Shown here: positions 30,826 to 40,400 of the stretch, piece after piece
How positions within the stretch are numbered: the stretch's first letter is position 1
Layout of the letters: the number at the start of each line of letters is the position of its first letter
Source: Bacteroidota bacterium
GTDB lineage: Bacteria > Bacteroidota > Bacteroidia > Bacteroidales > JAGONC01
DNA length: 64,000 bases
Direction of reading: 5' to 3'
NCBI GenBank assembly: GCA_022711405.1
Contig: JAKLFC010000002.1
Location: 309,772-373,771, forward strand
The notes under the pieces: model-generated
The model's database searches: none
What the model saw: the letters and a program-made list of their open reading frames with translations, nothing else
Told to the model about the DNA's origin: nothing
Translations under genes and position numbers: made by a program

Positions 30826-33541
30826 TCTGCTTAAGCTGTTTCACTTCCTCACTGAGGATTGCGAGCTGCGATTGCAGATCCTCGATCATGACCTGCTGTT
30901 CCTGTACCGCCTTGACCAGCGGCACCACAAACTGGCCATAGGCGATGCTGTAATTGTCCTGGTCGTTCACCGGGATATGTACGCCACTGAAGTCATAGCC
31001 GCAGGCTGCAGCGGCCTGAACAACCTCCTGGGCCACAAAGCCGCTGTGGCGGATGGCGGTCGAGGCACTGTAATCCTTGGTGTTCAGGTATCCAGCGCGG
31101 AGGCTGTCAGGCATGTTCCTGGTGAGGAACTCGGTGTACTTACGGGTATCGAAGTTATAGACGATGGGGCGAAGTAACTGTATGAAGGCCAAGCCCTTAA
31201 CCTCTTCACGTACATTTTGCTTAAACCGGCCATCGGAAGGCCAGCTCCAGTCCACCTGCCCCTCGATCACCGTCATGGTGGCATCCCCGATCCTGATCTT
31301 GGCAACTGCATTGACAACAGCGGCATCGCCCATCACGGAACTGTTGTAAATATCCGTAGAGCTTACATTGGCATTGTGACCGAGACCGGTCAGCATGTGA
31401 TTATTTGCACCAAATAAAGCATTATGACCCACTGCGGTATTGTACCCACCAGAGCTATTATTATATAATGCGGATACGCCCGTCGCGGTGTTATAATTGC
31501 CACTATTATTCAAGTAAAGTGCCATTTCCCCGCTGGCAGTGTTTTGAGAACCGGAGGTATTATACATTAGTGCATCAGCGCCGATAGCGGTATTCTCATC
31601 ACCACCCTGGTTGTACTCCAGTGCATTGAATCCGACAGCTGTGTTCAGATATCCCTCGGTATTGGCACCAAGTGCACTTTCTCCATTGGCAGTGTTCCGG
31701 TAACCCGTTGTATTTTGTAACAGGGCCATAAATCCGCTGGCCGTATTCTGATGACCAGTCGTGTTAAAGTGAAGCGCCAGAGATCCGATGGCAGTATTCA
31801 GATATCCTGTTGTATTCTTATAAAGTGCTGTATATCCAATTGCTGTATTATCACATGCCTGATACCATTCACTTGCACCCTGGCCATTATTATACAGTGC
31901 ACTGTCTCCAACGGCAACCAGATTGGTTCGGTCTGTAGTTTTATACAATGCATCTTTTCCGACTGCAACAATGCCGTAGCCCGATAAATTGTTAAAAAGA
32001 GCCAGGTCGCCAATGGCCGTATTGGAGTGGCCGGTCGTATTTTTTTGCATTGAACCGGCCCCAAGCGCAGTATTATGGTCACCAGATGTATTACCCAGCA
32101 TCGACTGGTCTCCCACAGCCGTATTCCAGCGTCCGGAATTATTTCCTGCCGTATTGCTCCCTTTAAGTGCCTCGTAGCCAACAGCAGTGTTAAAGGTCTC
32201 CCTGGCGGGTGAAGTGGTGTTGTCATCAGCGAAGTACATGGCCCCGGTACCAATCGCAGTGGTTCTGCTATTGGCTCTGCTCCAGTATAAAGACCTCAGG
32301 CCTACCGCAGTGTTCAGGCTTCCCTGTGAATTAAACCACAGGGATTCACAACCCGCGGCAGTATTACCGTTTCCAGTAGTATTCCATCTGAGGGCGGATT
32401 CGCCTGCCGCCGAATTCTCATTCCCAGTGGAGTTGACAAATAAAGCCTGTGCCCCAACCGCTGTATTATTATAGCCTTGTACATTTAATTTCAACGCATG
32501 ACTTCCAATCGCTGTATTCTGAGTACCGGTTTCATTAAACATGAGCGCCCAGTAACCCATGGCCGTGTTAAAATAACCTGAAGTATTGGCATACATTGCC
32601 TGAAATCCATTCGCTACATTGTTGAAGCCACCGATATTACTATACAGCGCCTGATAACCCGTAGCGGTGTTATTGTCACCGGTCGAGTTGGTGAAAAGGG
32701 ACCTGGTTCCGATAGCAGTGTTTGAACTGCCAGTTGAACTTGCTCCTGCCTCACTGCCAAAGAATGTATTGTAATTAATTGGATTCATCTCTCCCGCCGG
32801 CAGGTTGTTCACCCTGAATTTCAGCGGCTGATTGTCGGTCGTACCCAGAAAGTTCACTGAGGGATCCGTTCCACTGTTACCGGTGAGCGACCAGCCGGGG
32901 GAGCCGCCGGCAAGTGTTGCAGGACCCCACTGGGAACCGTTCCATTGCAGTACCTGATCCAACGTGGGAGCTGCGGCGGATACAGTTCGCCCCTGGATCG
33001 CGGTCACCGTCAATGCCTCACTGCCGGTCGCATCACCAGTATGACTGGCATTGGGTAAGGTGTTGGTGATGACGCCACTTGTAATGTCAATCCCGTCACC
33101 GGCCGCATAACCCTGCGCGGTTTGTTCGCTGAACAGGGCATAAGGCACGGATAGAAGTTGGGTGGTCCCCAGCGGCACATAGGCGCTGCCCCCGGCAGGA
33201 TCCATTTCTATTTCAAGAAAATACAGCCCGGTTGACCAGTCAATGCCCTGGAAGCTGCCTGACAGAACCGTGCCTTTACCAATCTCCAGATTGACCAATC
33301 CCAGGGGGCTTGTGTCGGGATTGTGTGTTTCACTGTAAACAACGATTCCTGTTTCGCTTCCCTGGCGCAGCGATATCCTCAGGGAAACAGGCTGGCTGGC
33401 CAGCGGCTCGCCATCTGCACCGCGCACGATGGCCTGATAGGAAAAGAACTGGGGCGTCTGGGCACTTAGTGTCGAAGGATGGAATGATCCTGTGATCATC
33501 ACAGCCAGGAGGGCGATGATCGCTGATGCATGTCGGTTCAT
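30809..33541 (-). CDS. secreted repeat protein with peptidase S74 intramolecular chaperone
   Basis: A protein of about 910 residues. The ATG at 33541 gives a signal peptide (MNRHASAIIALLAVMITGSF). An N-terminal domain (about 30-150) starts QFFSYQAIVRGADGEPL and contains SVPYALFSEQ, common before collagen-like or tail-fibre parts. From about 250 to 740 there are some twenty repeats of 24 residues (GxxNTAxGxxALxxNTTG), like the head of trimeric adhesins. At about 768 comes an S74 chaperone domain with SDGRFKQNV, whose Ser and Lys match the self-cleavage pair of phage tail spikes. A terminal coiled coil (VKAVQEQQVMIEDLQSQLA) should hold the trimer. Likely a trimeric surface fibre. No phage genes are nearby. 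Confidence 0.85.
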   Translation of the reverse strand: MNRHASAIIALLAVMITGSFHPSTLSAQTPQFFSYQAIVRGADGEPLASQPVSLRISLRQGSETGIVVYSETHNPDTSPLGLVNLEIGKGTVLSGSFQGIDWSTGLYFLEIEMDPAGGSAYVPLGTTQLLSVPYALFSEQTAQGYAAGDGIDITSGVITNTLPNASHTGDATGSEALTVTAIQGRTVSAAAPTLDQVLQWNGSQWGPATLAGGSPGWSLTGNSGTDPSVNFLGTTDNQPLKFRVNNLPAGEMNPINYNTFFGSEAGASSTGSSNTAIGTRSLFTNSTGDNNTATGYQALYSNIGGFNNVANGFQAMYANTSGYFNTAMGYWALMFNETGTQNTAIGSHALKLNVQGYNNTAVGAQALFVNSTGNENSAAGESALRWNTTGNGNTAAGCESLWFNSQGSLNTAVGLRSLYWSRANSRTTAIGTGAMYFADDNTTSPARETFNTAVGYEALKGSNTAGNNSGRWNTAVGDQSMLGNTSGDHNTALGAGSMQKNTTGHSNTAIGDLALFNNLSGYGIVAVGKDALYKTTDRTNLVAVGDSALYNNGQGASEWYQACDNTAIGYTALYKNTTGYLNTAIGSLALHFNTTGHQNTASGFMALLQNTTGYRNTANGESALGANTEGYLNTAVGFNALEYNQGGDENTAIGADALMYNTSGSQNTASGEMALYLNNSGNYNTATGVSALYNNSSGGYNTAVGHNALFGANNHMLTGLGHNANVSSTDIYNSSVMGDAAVVNAVAKIRIGDATMTVIEGQVDWSWPSDGRFKQNVREEVKGLAFIQLLRPIVYNFDTRKYTEFLTRNMPDSLRAGYLNTKDYSASTAIRHSGFVAQEVVQAAAACGYDFSGVHIPVNDQDNYSIAYGQFVVPLVKAVQEQQVMIEDLQSQLAILSEEVKQLKQNSNPK

Positions 33542-33606
33542 GGTGGTGGGATTTACAGATTTGGCGTGGAAGGTACGACATTGGGAGGGGAAAGTCAAGA
33601 AATTGT

Positions 33607-33632
33607 GAAAGGAGAGAGGAGAGAGGAGAGAT
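33607..33632. repeat. short GGAGAGA purine repeat
   Basis: GGAGAGAGGAGAGAGGAGAG, related to the purine repeat at 5234-5324. Confidence 0.5.
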
Positions 33633-33639
33633 AATTTCG

Positions 33640-33716
33640 GATTCAGAATTCAGTATTTTTGATTTTCGGAGTTGATTTCAGAATGCGGAAATCTTTGTTC
33701 CTTTGTTCGTAAATCG
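33640..33716 (+). repeat. dispersed repeat, copy 3 (GTTCGTAAATC family)
   Basis: GGATTCAGAATTCAGTATTT then GTTCCTTTGTTCGTAAATC. Together with the copy at 34703-34742 (GTTCCTCTGTTCGTAAATC) it forms direct repeats around the tocopherol-cyclase-like gene. Confidence 0.7.
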
Positions 33717-33732
33717 TGAAATCATCCGGCAG

Positions 33733-34755
33733 GTGTCTTTTTTCAGAAAAATATACAATCCCGCCCTTTTCCAGGGGAGCCTGGCGAAAAAACGCTACTT
33801 CGAGGGCTGGTATTTTAAAATGGTCTCTCCCAATGACCGAAAGATCGCTGTGATCCCCGGCATCGCCATCATTGGGAAAAACCATCCTGACAACCATTCC
33901 TTTATCCAGTTCATCGACGGCAATACAGGTAAGACAGGATATTTCCGGTTCGGTCTGGCCGATTTCAAGCCTTCCAAAAAACATTTTCACCTTCAGATCG
34001 GCAGGAACTCTTTTTCCGGCCGCCACCTGTCGCTGGACCTGGATCAGAACGGATGGCTGATCAAAGGTTCGGTCGGATTTGAAGCATTGCATCCCGCCCC
34101 AGTATCGCTCTTAACTCCCGGCATCATGGGCTGGTACCGCTACGTTCCGTTCATGGAATGTTATCACGGCATCCTCTCGATGAGCCATGGGCTGCAAGGC
34201 AGCATGACCCTTGATAAATCCATCATCGATTTCTCGCATGGAAAGGGATACATTGAAAAGGACTGGGGAAGATCGTTCCCTTCAGCCTACATCTGGCTAC
34301 AGTCGAACCATTTCAGCGAAGAAGAACTTTCCTTTATGCTTTCCATTGCCAGGATCCCATGGCTGAACGGATCGTTCATCGGGTTTCTTTCGGTTCTGTA
34401 TTACAAAGGGGAGATGCATCGCTTTGCAACGTACACAGGTGCCAGTATTATCCACCTGGAAGTATGGGATCACTCCTTCCGGTGTACCATCGAAGACAAA
34501 CGCTTTTCAATCATCATTGATGCGCGGGGTACAAACCATGGAAATCTTCTAGCTCCCACCATTGGTTCTATGGACCGGATCATCAGGGAAAGCATGGACG
34601 CATCATTGGTTCTGACATTCTGCGATCACAGGGAGAACCGGATGATCTTCACGGGTGAGGGGCAGCATGCAGGGCTTGAAATGGTCGACCCTTCCTCATT
34701 TAGTTCAGAATTCAAAACTCAGCGTTCCTCTGTTCGTAAATCCTTACTTCAATGA
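33733..34755 (+). CDS. tocopherol cyclase-like protein
   Basis: A protein of about 340 residues related to the tocopherol cyclase family (two lipocalin-like halves in plants). Recognisable parts are RKIYNPALFQG, KKRYFEGWYFKMVSP, DFSHGKGYIEKDWGRSFPSAYIWLQSNHF (written here in two motifs: GKGYIEKDWG and SAYIWLQSNHF). Bacterial members do not make tocopherol as far as known; their substrate is unclear. GTG 33733 is the first start lying outside the flanking repeat; a TTG at 33703 inside it is also in frame. The last residues, about SEFKTQRSSVRKSLLQ, are encoded by the second repeat copy, and the stop overlaps the convergent amidase gene by 12 bases. Confidence 0.75.
   Translation: MSFFRKIYNPALFQGSLAKKRYFEGWYFKMVSPNDRKIAVIPGIAIIGKNHPDNHSFIQFIDGNTGKTGYFRFGLADFKPSKKHFHLQIGRNSFSGRHLSLDLDQNGWLIKGSVGFEALHPAPVSLLTPGIMGWYRYVPFMECYHGILSMSHGLQGSMTLDKSIIDFSHGKGYIEKDWGRSFPSAYIWLQSNHFSEEELSFMLSIARIPWLNGSFIGFLSVLYYKGEMHRFATYTGASIIHLEVWDHSFRCTIEDKRFSIIIDARGTNHGNLLAPTIGSMDRIIRESMDASLVLTFCDHRENRMIFTGEGQHAGLEMVDPSSFSSEFKTQRSSVRKSLLQ
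34703..34742 (+). repeat. dispersed repeat, copy 4 (GTTCGTAAATC family)
   Basis: TTCAGAATTCAAAACTCAGC followed by GTTCCTCTGTTCGTAAATC. It lies inside the 3' end of the tocopherol-cyclase-like gene and encodes its C-terminal tail. Confidence 0.7.
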
Positions 34756-36357
34756 CGCAATAAATTCCGGCTTGCGTCTGTAATTACCTGCCTGTTCAAA
34801 CGCAAAGGCGATCTTTAACAGCGTTGGCTCATCCCATGCTTTCCCGATAAAGCTGATCCCCACTGGCAGTCCGTGTATCCATCCCGCCGGGACTGTGATG
34901 CTGGGATAACCTGAAATGGCCGCCAGATCCGAGCTGCCGCCGACGTAATGGTCACCGTTGATCCAGTCGGTTATCCAGGCAGGGGCATTTGTCGGGGCCA
35001 CAAGGCAATCCAGGCGATGCGAGGTCATCACGTTGTCAATGGTTTCCGTGGTCAGTTTCTTCGAGAGGGCAAGGGCATCCTGGTACTCTTTTTCCTCAAG
35101 CCCGCCTTTTCCTTCCGCATCCAGGAAGATCTCCTGTCCGAACCAGGGCATCTCCTGTCCGGTGTGGGCCTCATTAAAGGCAATGATCTCAGCAAGGGAA
35201 CGTACCGGTGCGCCCGGGCGTTCCGAAAGGTATCTATTGAGATCATGTTTCAGTTCATAGAGAAGCACCTGCCATTCGGCCTTATTCCACTGATCTCTTT
35301 CCTGCGCACATTTCACTTCTGCAAGCTCCGCTCCCTGGTGTGTCATTACATGAAAAGCAGATTTCATCACATCGTCCACGCCAGGATGAAATCCCATGAA
35401 ATCTGTCAAGATCCCGATCCTTGTCCCTTTCAGACCATTCGGATCAAGGAACACGGTATAATCAGGATGACTTTTACCTTCGCTTTCGCCCGTGGCCGGA
35501 TCGGTATCATCGTTCCCGCACAGAGCCCCGAGGAGGTATGCGGCATCCCTGACCGTCCGGGCCATGGAGCCGGCTGTATCCTGGCTGTGGGCGATGGGGA
35601 CAATTCCGTGCCGCGACCAGAGTCCGAGGGTGGGCTTTATGCCAACTATTCCGCAGGTGCCGGAAGGGCAGACGATGGAACCGTCGGTTTCCGTTCCTAT
35701 AGCTATAGCACATAGGTTGGCCGCGACCGCCACGGCTGATCCGGAACTGGAGCCACAGGGATTGCGGTCAAGGATGTAGGGATTCCGCACCTGCCCGCCC
35801 CGGCCGCTCCAGCCGCTCGACGAGCGGGTGGAGCGGATGTTGGCCCACTCGCTCAGGTTGGTCTTGCCCAGCAGCACTGCCCCGGCTTCACGGAGGCGGC
35901 CGACAATAAAGGCATCCTTCGGGGCATGAAAGCCGGCAAGGGCCAGCGATCCTGCCGTTGTCTGAATCCTGTCGGCCGTGTCGATGTTATCCTTGATCAA
36001 CACAGGGATACCGTGCAGAGGACCCCTCACCTTTCTCTCCTTCCGCTCCCTGTCGCTCTCCCGGGCAATCTCCAAAGCCACCGGGTTAATCTCCAGAACC
36101 GATCTGAGAGCCGGGCCCGCCTGGTCAATTTCAGCAATCCGGTCAAGATACTTTTGGGTGATCTCTTCTGAAGTCAGCTCACCGGATGCCATTTTCTCCT
36201 GAAGCTGGTCGATGGTGATCTCATCCAGCTCAAAGGGTCCTACGGCTGCCGGTTCATCCTGGGTTGGTTTGACGATGGGATTGCAGGAGATCAGAGGGGA
36301 TAGCGCAAGGGCGCCTCCGCCCAGTGCTGCTGTTTTAAAGAAAGTGCGTCGCTGCAT
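34744..36357 (-). CDS. exported amidase (amidase signature family)
   Basis: A 537-residue hydrolase. The N-terminus MQRRTFFKTAALGGGALALS has a twin-arginine signal and is followed by a lipobox-like PLISC, so it is probably a Tat-exported lipoprotein. The catalytic Ser-Ser-Lys triad is present: Lys in IPVLIKDNID (about 120), the glycine/serine-rich NPCGSSSGSAVAVAAN, and nucleophile Ser in TETDGSIVCPSGTCGIVGIK. Family members cut amide bonds in many small molecules; sequence does not fix the substrate. Related exported amidases in Bacteroidota are usually called glutamyl-tRNA amidotransferase A-like, but this is not GatA since it is exported and there is no gatB/C nearby. It overlaps the convergent gene at its 3' end. 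Confidence 0.9.
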   Translation of the reverse strand: MQRRTFFKTAALGGGALALSPLISCNPIVKPTQDEPAAVGPFELDEITIDQLQEKMASGELTSEEITQKYLDRIAEIDQAGPALRSVLEINPVALEIARESDRERKERKVRGPLHGIPVLIKDNIDTADRIQTTAGSLALAGFHAPKDAFIVGRLREAGAVLLGKTNLSEWANIRSTRSSSGWSGRGGQVRNPYILDRNPCGSSSGSAVAVAANLCAIAIGTETDGSIVCPSGTCGIVGIKPTLGLWSRHGIVPIAHSQDTAGSMARTVRDAAYLLGALCGNDDTDPATGESEGKSHPDYTVFLDPNGLKGTRIGILTDFMGFHPGVDDVMKSAFHVMTHQGAELAEVKCAQERDQWNKAEWQVLLYELKHDLNRYLSERPGAPVRSLAEIIAFNEAHTGQEMPWFGQEIFLDAEGKGGLEEKEYQDALALSKKLTTETIDNVMTSHRLDCLVAPTNAPAWITDWINGDHYVGGSSDLAAISGYPSITVPAGWIHGLPVGISFIGKAWDEPTLLKIAFAFEQAGNYRRKPEFIASLK

Positions 36358-36433
36358 GGTCGTAAATGGATTTGAATGATGTTAAATGCGGTTTAAAGAT
36401 AGCTCAAGACCGCTGGAAAAACAACAATTTATG

Positions 36434-36597
36434 CGGGATGCTAGCATTGCTGGTAAAATACATCCTTTCCTGGGTTTAAGATCAAAGAGCAAAGAGGATA
36501 ATGCAAAGATCAAAAGTATTTATTGTCCTGGTACATACAACTTTTGCTTTTTGAAATTTGCTCTTTGCTCTTTGATCTTAAAGTAGCGTTTTTCAGT
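36434..36597 (+). repeat. copy of the 46792-46942 block
   Basis: Bases from 36434 match those from 46792 closely (shared ACATCCTTTCCTGGGTTTAA then GATCAAAGAGCAAAGAGG). The match includes the last 15 or so codons of the membrane-protein gene at 46232-46837 and the hairpin repeat after it. In this copy the rest of the gene is missing. Confidence 0.8.
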
Positions 36598-37228
36598 TAC
36601 TCTTCAATGACTCGGTAATGATTCTTTTCACCCCTTTGTTTCATCCCATAGAGGGTATGAAGACATCTACGGTCAGGGGAATTTTATCCGGCGGGATGAA
36701 CCAGCGAAGGGCATTGAACAGTTTCAGCGTCCTGGTTGAGTTCATGAATTTGCCAGAGATGAGCCTGGCCGGCAATCAATCTGAACGTCAGTCTGAAGAT
36801 GATCCCCAGGGTGCAGAAGGTGCCGTGCACCATCTGGAACAAATGGTTGTTCTCGTTGTCGGGAGCACAGATCAGCACTTCCCCTTTAGCCGTGATGACT
36901 TCATATTCAAGGCGGGTGTCATGAACACCACTATATTTGAACGACATTTACTCCAAGGAGCAGCCTGCGACAGCTCCGCAGATGGTGATAGTCTTCAGTT
37001 CATGAACGATGGCAGGAATAAGGTTGTATTTCAATGTAGCCTTGACCAGATCAGAAAACGTGACCCGGGCTCTGCAATACAGAGCTGCTTTTGTGCATCA
37101 ATAAGGAGGATCTCATTCATATCGCTGAGATCAATCTTCTCGTCGGAATATCTTCTGTCAGTTAGCCTTGGGACTTCATGCGAAACCGCTTTTTTCAGGG
37201 GGAAACAGATCCGGTGCTTTTTCGTCCC
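36598..37228 (-). pseudogene. degenerate copy of the DHCR24-like flavoprotein gene
   Basis: The minus strand retains clear pieces of the gene at 48225-49541. Bases about 36850-37228 correspond to 49110-49480, and in the frame at 36684-36947 SFKYSGVHDTRLEYEVITAK and GEVLICAPDNEN parallel SFKYGGFHDTCLEYEVITAK and GEVLVCTPDNEN of the intact protein. Bases 36650-36765 correspond to about 48612-48730, and 36598-36650 to about 48409-48465. The middle parts (about 48466-48611 and 48731-49030) are deleted, the start codon region is lost beyond 37228, and frames are broken. It cannot make a full flavoprotein. Together with the block at 36434 it shows that a whole segment was duplicated and then shrank. 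Confidence 0.85.
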
Positions 37229-37369
37229 TGTAAATGCCAGATAACCCTGTTGATCCTTTGCTGGTTTGTTTGTATTCTATATGAATAGAAAATGCATATT
37301 ACACCTGACAGTTACAGTGTGACGACTTGTGCGGATAAATTTAGTGATTGTTTCATTAACTTATCATGA

Positions 37370-37395
37370 AAGGGGACAGATCAAATCTGCCCCCT
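37370..37395. repeat. GGGGACAGAT inverted repeat
   Basis: AGGGGACAGAT, three bases, ATCTGCCCCCT: an 11-base stem with one mismatch. It lies 34 bases beyond the stop of the giant gene, without a T run, so it may protect the 3' end rather than terminate. Confidence 0.6.
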
Positions 37396-37428
37396 TAACA
37401 AATCACTATTACTAATAACCAAATTAGC

Positions 37429-40400
37429 CTATTTAATAATTACGATCTTTTTCATTATTGTACTCCCGTAATAGGTGTCAAAACACAGGAAATAATTTCC
37501 GGCAGGGTAGAAGGACGTGTTGATGGTAATTTTTTTATTTTTTGCCACTCTTTCAGAATGTACCATCTTTCCCAGGCAACTCATAATTCGTAAGTCACTT
37601 ATTCCATTTGGTACTAAAACAAAAAATTGACCACTTGCAGGATTGGGAAATACCTGAATAGCAGAAGCATCGATTTCAGAAATACCATCGGAGCGCGTTG
37701 CCGTACCGCTTTCATATTCTGGAACGAACAATTCCCCGTTCAGGTACCTGAATTCACGAGATTCAGGATAATCGCTCCAGGTAATCTCAGTAATAAATGA
37801 TTCGGGTGCGGTCCAGTTAAAATTCAGGTCGAACAGGATCCCGGCGGGAATATCAATACCGTTCTGATCGGCCGACCAAACAAAAGTAATATGACCCTCT
37901 GCGGGATTGTTTACTGTTGCGGTTTCCATTCCAGAATACCAGTTGGTTATATTCATAAAGGAAAGAATTGTCGAATCATAATCGATCGTGAACCTGAAAA
38001 AGCCCAGGTTCGTAATATTCTCAACAGAAACGGGAACTGTAAAAGCTCCAATTTCCTGTACATTGACCTCAGAGATGGTAATACCAGGAGGAGGGCCCGG
38101 GGACGCAGACTGTGTGAGAGTGACATTAACAGGGCTCCCTGTCGCTCCGGGAGCTGTGATGGTTACAGTGCCTGTTCTGGATAACAGGGATGTATTTTCC
38201 ATGAATGTCACCTTAATAATGCCGAAATTCAACCCAGTCTCTCCTTCTGTAATGGATAGCCATTCATTTCCAGATGTTATTGTTGCGGTGTAATTCATGT
38301 CTCCCCCTGCCAGGTTGTTCACTGTAAAAGTTGCCATACCCGTATCAAAAGAAACATCTTGGTTGACCGGAGTGACAGAAAGGACAGGTATATCTGAGAT
38401 TACAGTCAGGGTGATCGGAACCGTACTTGCTCCCACATCTGGAAATGAAGAAAAGATAAGATCCGCTGAATAAACACCCTCTTCAAGGCCGGTAGCATCG
38501 AAATGAACGGTAACAACCTGATTGTATCCTGGATCGATACTTCCAGAGAAGGGGGAACGCGTAATTCCAGGGACAGGGGGTTCCACCAGATCATAGGCAA
38601 AGACAAGATTTGGAGACAGCTGGATATTGCCGATCAAGGCTATCTTACCAGGAATGACTTCATCAGAAATGCATAATCCTCCGGCATTGCCTCCCTGGAT
38701 ATACCCTGGAACATCCGAAGCGTCATGAGTGACACCGGTCAGTGCGTTATTCGGGATACTGAACTGGTAAAGTTCCGCCCGATTTCCACCTATGGTTTGA
38801 TTGAACAACCAAAGGAAGGGACCACCCGGGCTCCAGGGATCATATGCACTGCCCGCCATACCCATCAGTCCATAGGGGGTTACTACAACCACTTCACCGC
38901 TTCGATCGACCAGCCAGAGATGGTCCCATCCACCCGTCCAGAATGCATCTGCCTGCGGGTCATAGGCAATGTGACGAACATTGGGAATGACAGTGTTGAT
39001 AATGCCGATTAATTCCTTGTTCGTAAAATCCATCTGATAAATCTTAGGGCCATTATTGCCACCGTAGAAATACTGACCATCCCAAGCCAGATCAAATACA
39101 CCTGTAACCCCCTCTATATCAAAATCTTCAATCCAGGTACCATCAGAGGAATATTTGTGAAACCAGGTACCAAATCCTGGAAGCCAGGAGGAGGTATAAA
39201 TGTATTGTCCATCCGTTTCTAATCCATATTGAGCGGCATTATTACAGTCGAATGTGAATAAGATATCCCACTGATCGCGTATTTGAGGGCCGAGGACGAT
39301 GGTCGAATTTGGGCTGATATCTGCAGTAGGATGTTGGTCAACCCTTGGCACCTGAATAAACTCAAGAGGTATCAAAGGAGAATTATCCACCAATGTCAGT
39401 TGTGAATCCCAGAGAAGCTGGCAATCACCGTTGTTTGTTAATTGAATCATGCGGTCCTTCATGGTATTCTTTGGCAAGGTGATGGAAAGATCGGTTGGAT
39501 CAATCACCATAGTCGGAGCCTGAAGAAGGATGTCCAGGGTTGTGGTTTGTCCGGAGACAATCACGACACCAGCGGTCTGAAAGGTACAATAACCATTGGT
39601 TTCAACAGAAATATCATAAATTCCTTCCAGGATTTCCTGGAAAATAAAATTGCCGTCAGATCCAGCAACGGTAGTGTAATTACTTCCATATTTATGTGCA
39701 GTAATGGTGGCTTCCCCAACGGGCAGGCCTGCGTGTGTCACCGTTCCGGCCAATACTCCATAAATATCGGCGGTTATGGTAAATGTAACCGGAAGGATCG
39801 ATTTTCCCACATCCGGGTGTGAGATAAAAGTAATATCCCTGGTTAGGGTATAATCCCTTTTGGAAGGAACATAATTACCATCCAGAGTTGCGATGATTTC
39901 CTGTGTCTCACCCGGTAGAACAGTCCCCGATTTAGGGGCCAATGTCAACCATGCAGAACCCCCTCCGGGAAAAGCCAGGGCATCCACTTCTGTATTCAAA
40001 TCGCCTAGGTATTCTGTATTTCCAGTGATCTTATCCATAACTCTCAATTCACCATTTCCGGACTCATCACTATATGCAGAAAGGAAAATCAGATCGGTTC
40101 CGGGATCCCAACACATGCCCTGGGCATAGTTGGCATCAAATCCAATGGACCCCAGCAGTTCAGAAGCACCTGTCCGCTTGTCAATCTTATAGGCATTATC
40201 TCCGGATATATCATAACCATACATCTGACCTTCCCCATCAATCGTAATATCTATCAGGATCGGTATCCCTGTGGCGCCAATCACTGTACTTGCCCCAGTC
40301 ATAGGATTGATCTTATAAAGCATTGATTCTGTTCCATTGGTAGAGGATGCGTACAATGTTCCATCTGTTTTATCGCAGGTCAGTCCCGTAGGATCGCTGA

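Noticed and set aside
31300..32760. Regular 72-base repetition, first considered as a CRISPR array
   Set aside because: The period is 24 codons, the repeat units vary freely, and the frame encodes the GxxNTAxG fibre repeats. There are no separate spacers.
36618..37244. Plus-strand open frame of 208 codons
   Set aside because: It is the complement of the decayed flavoprotein gene; the intact gene has the same type of open antisense frame, so this is inherited composition.
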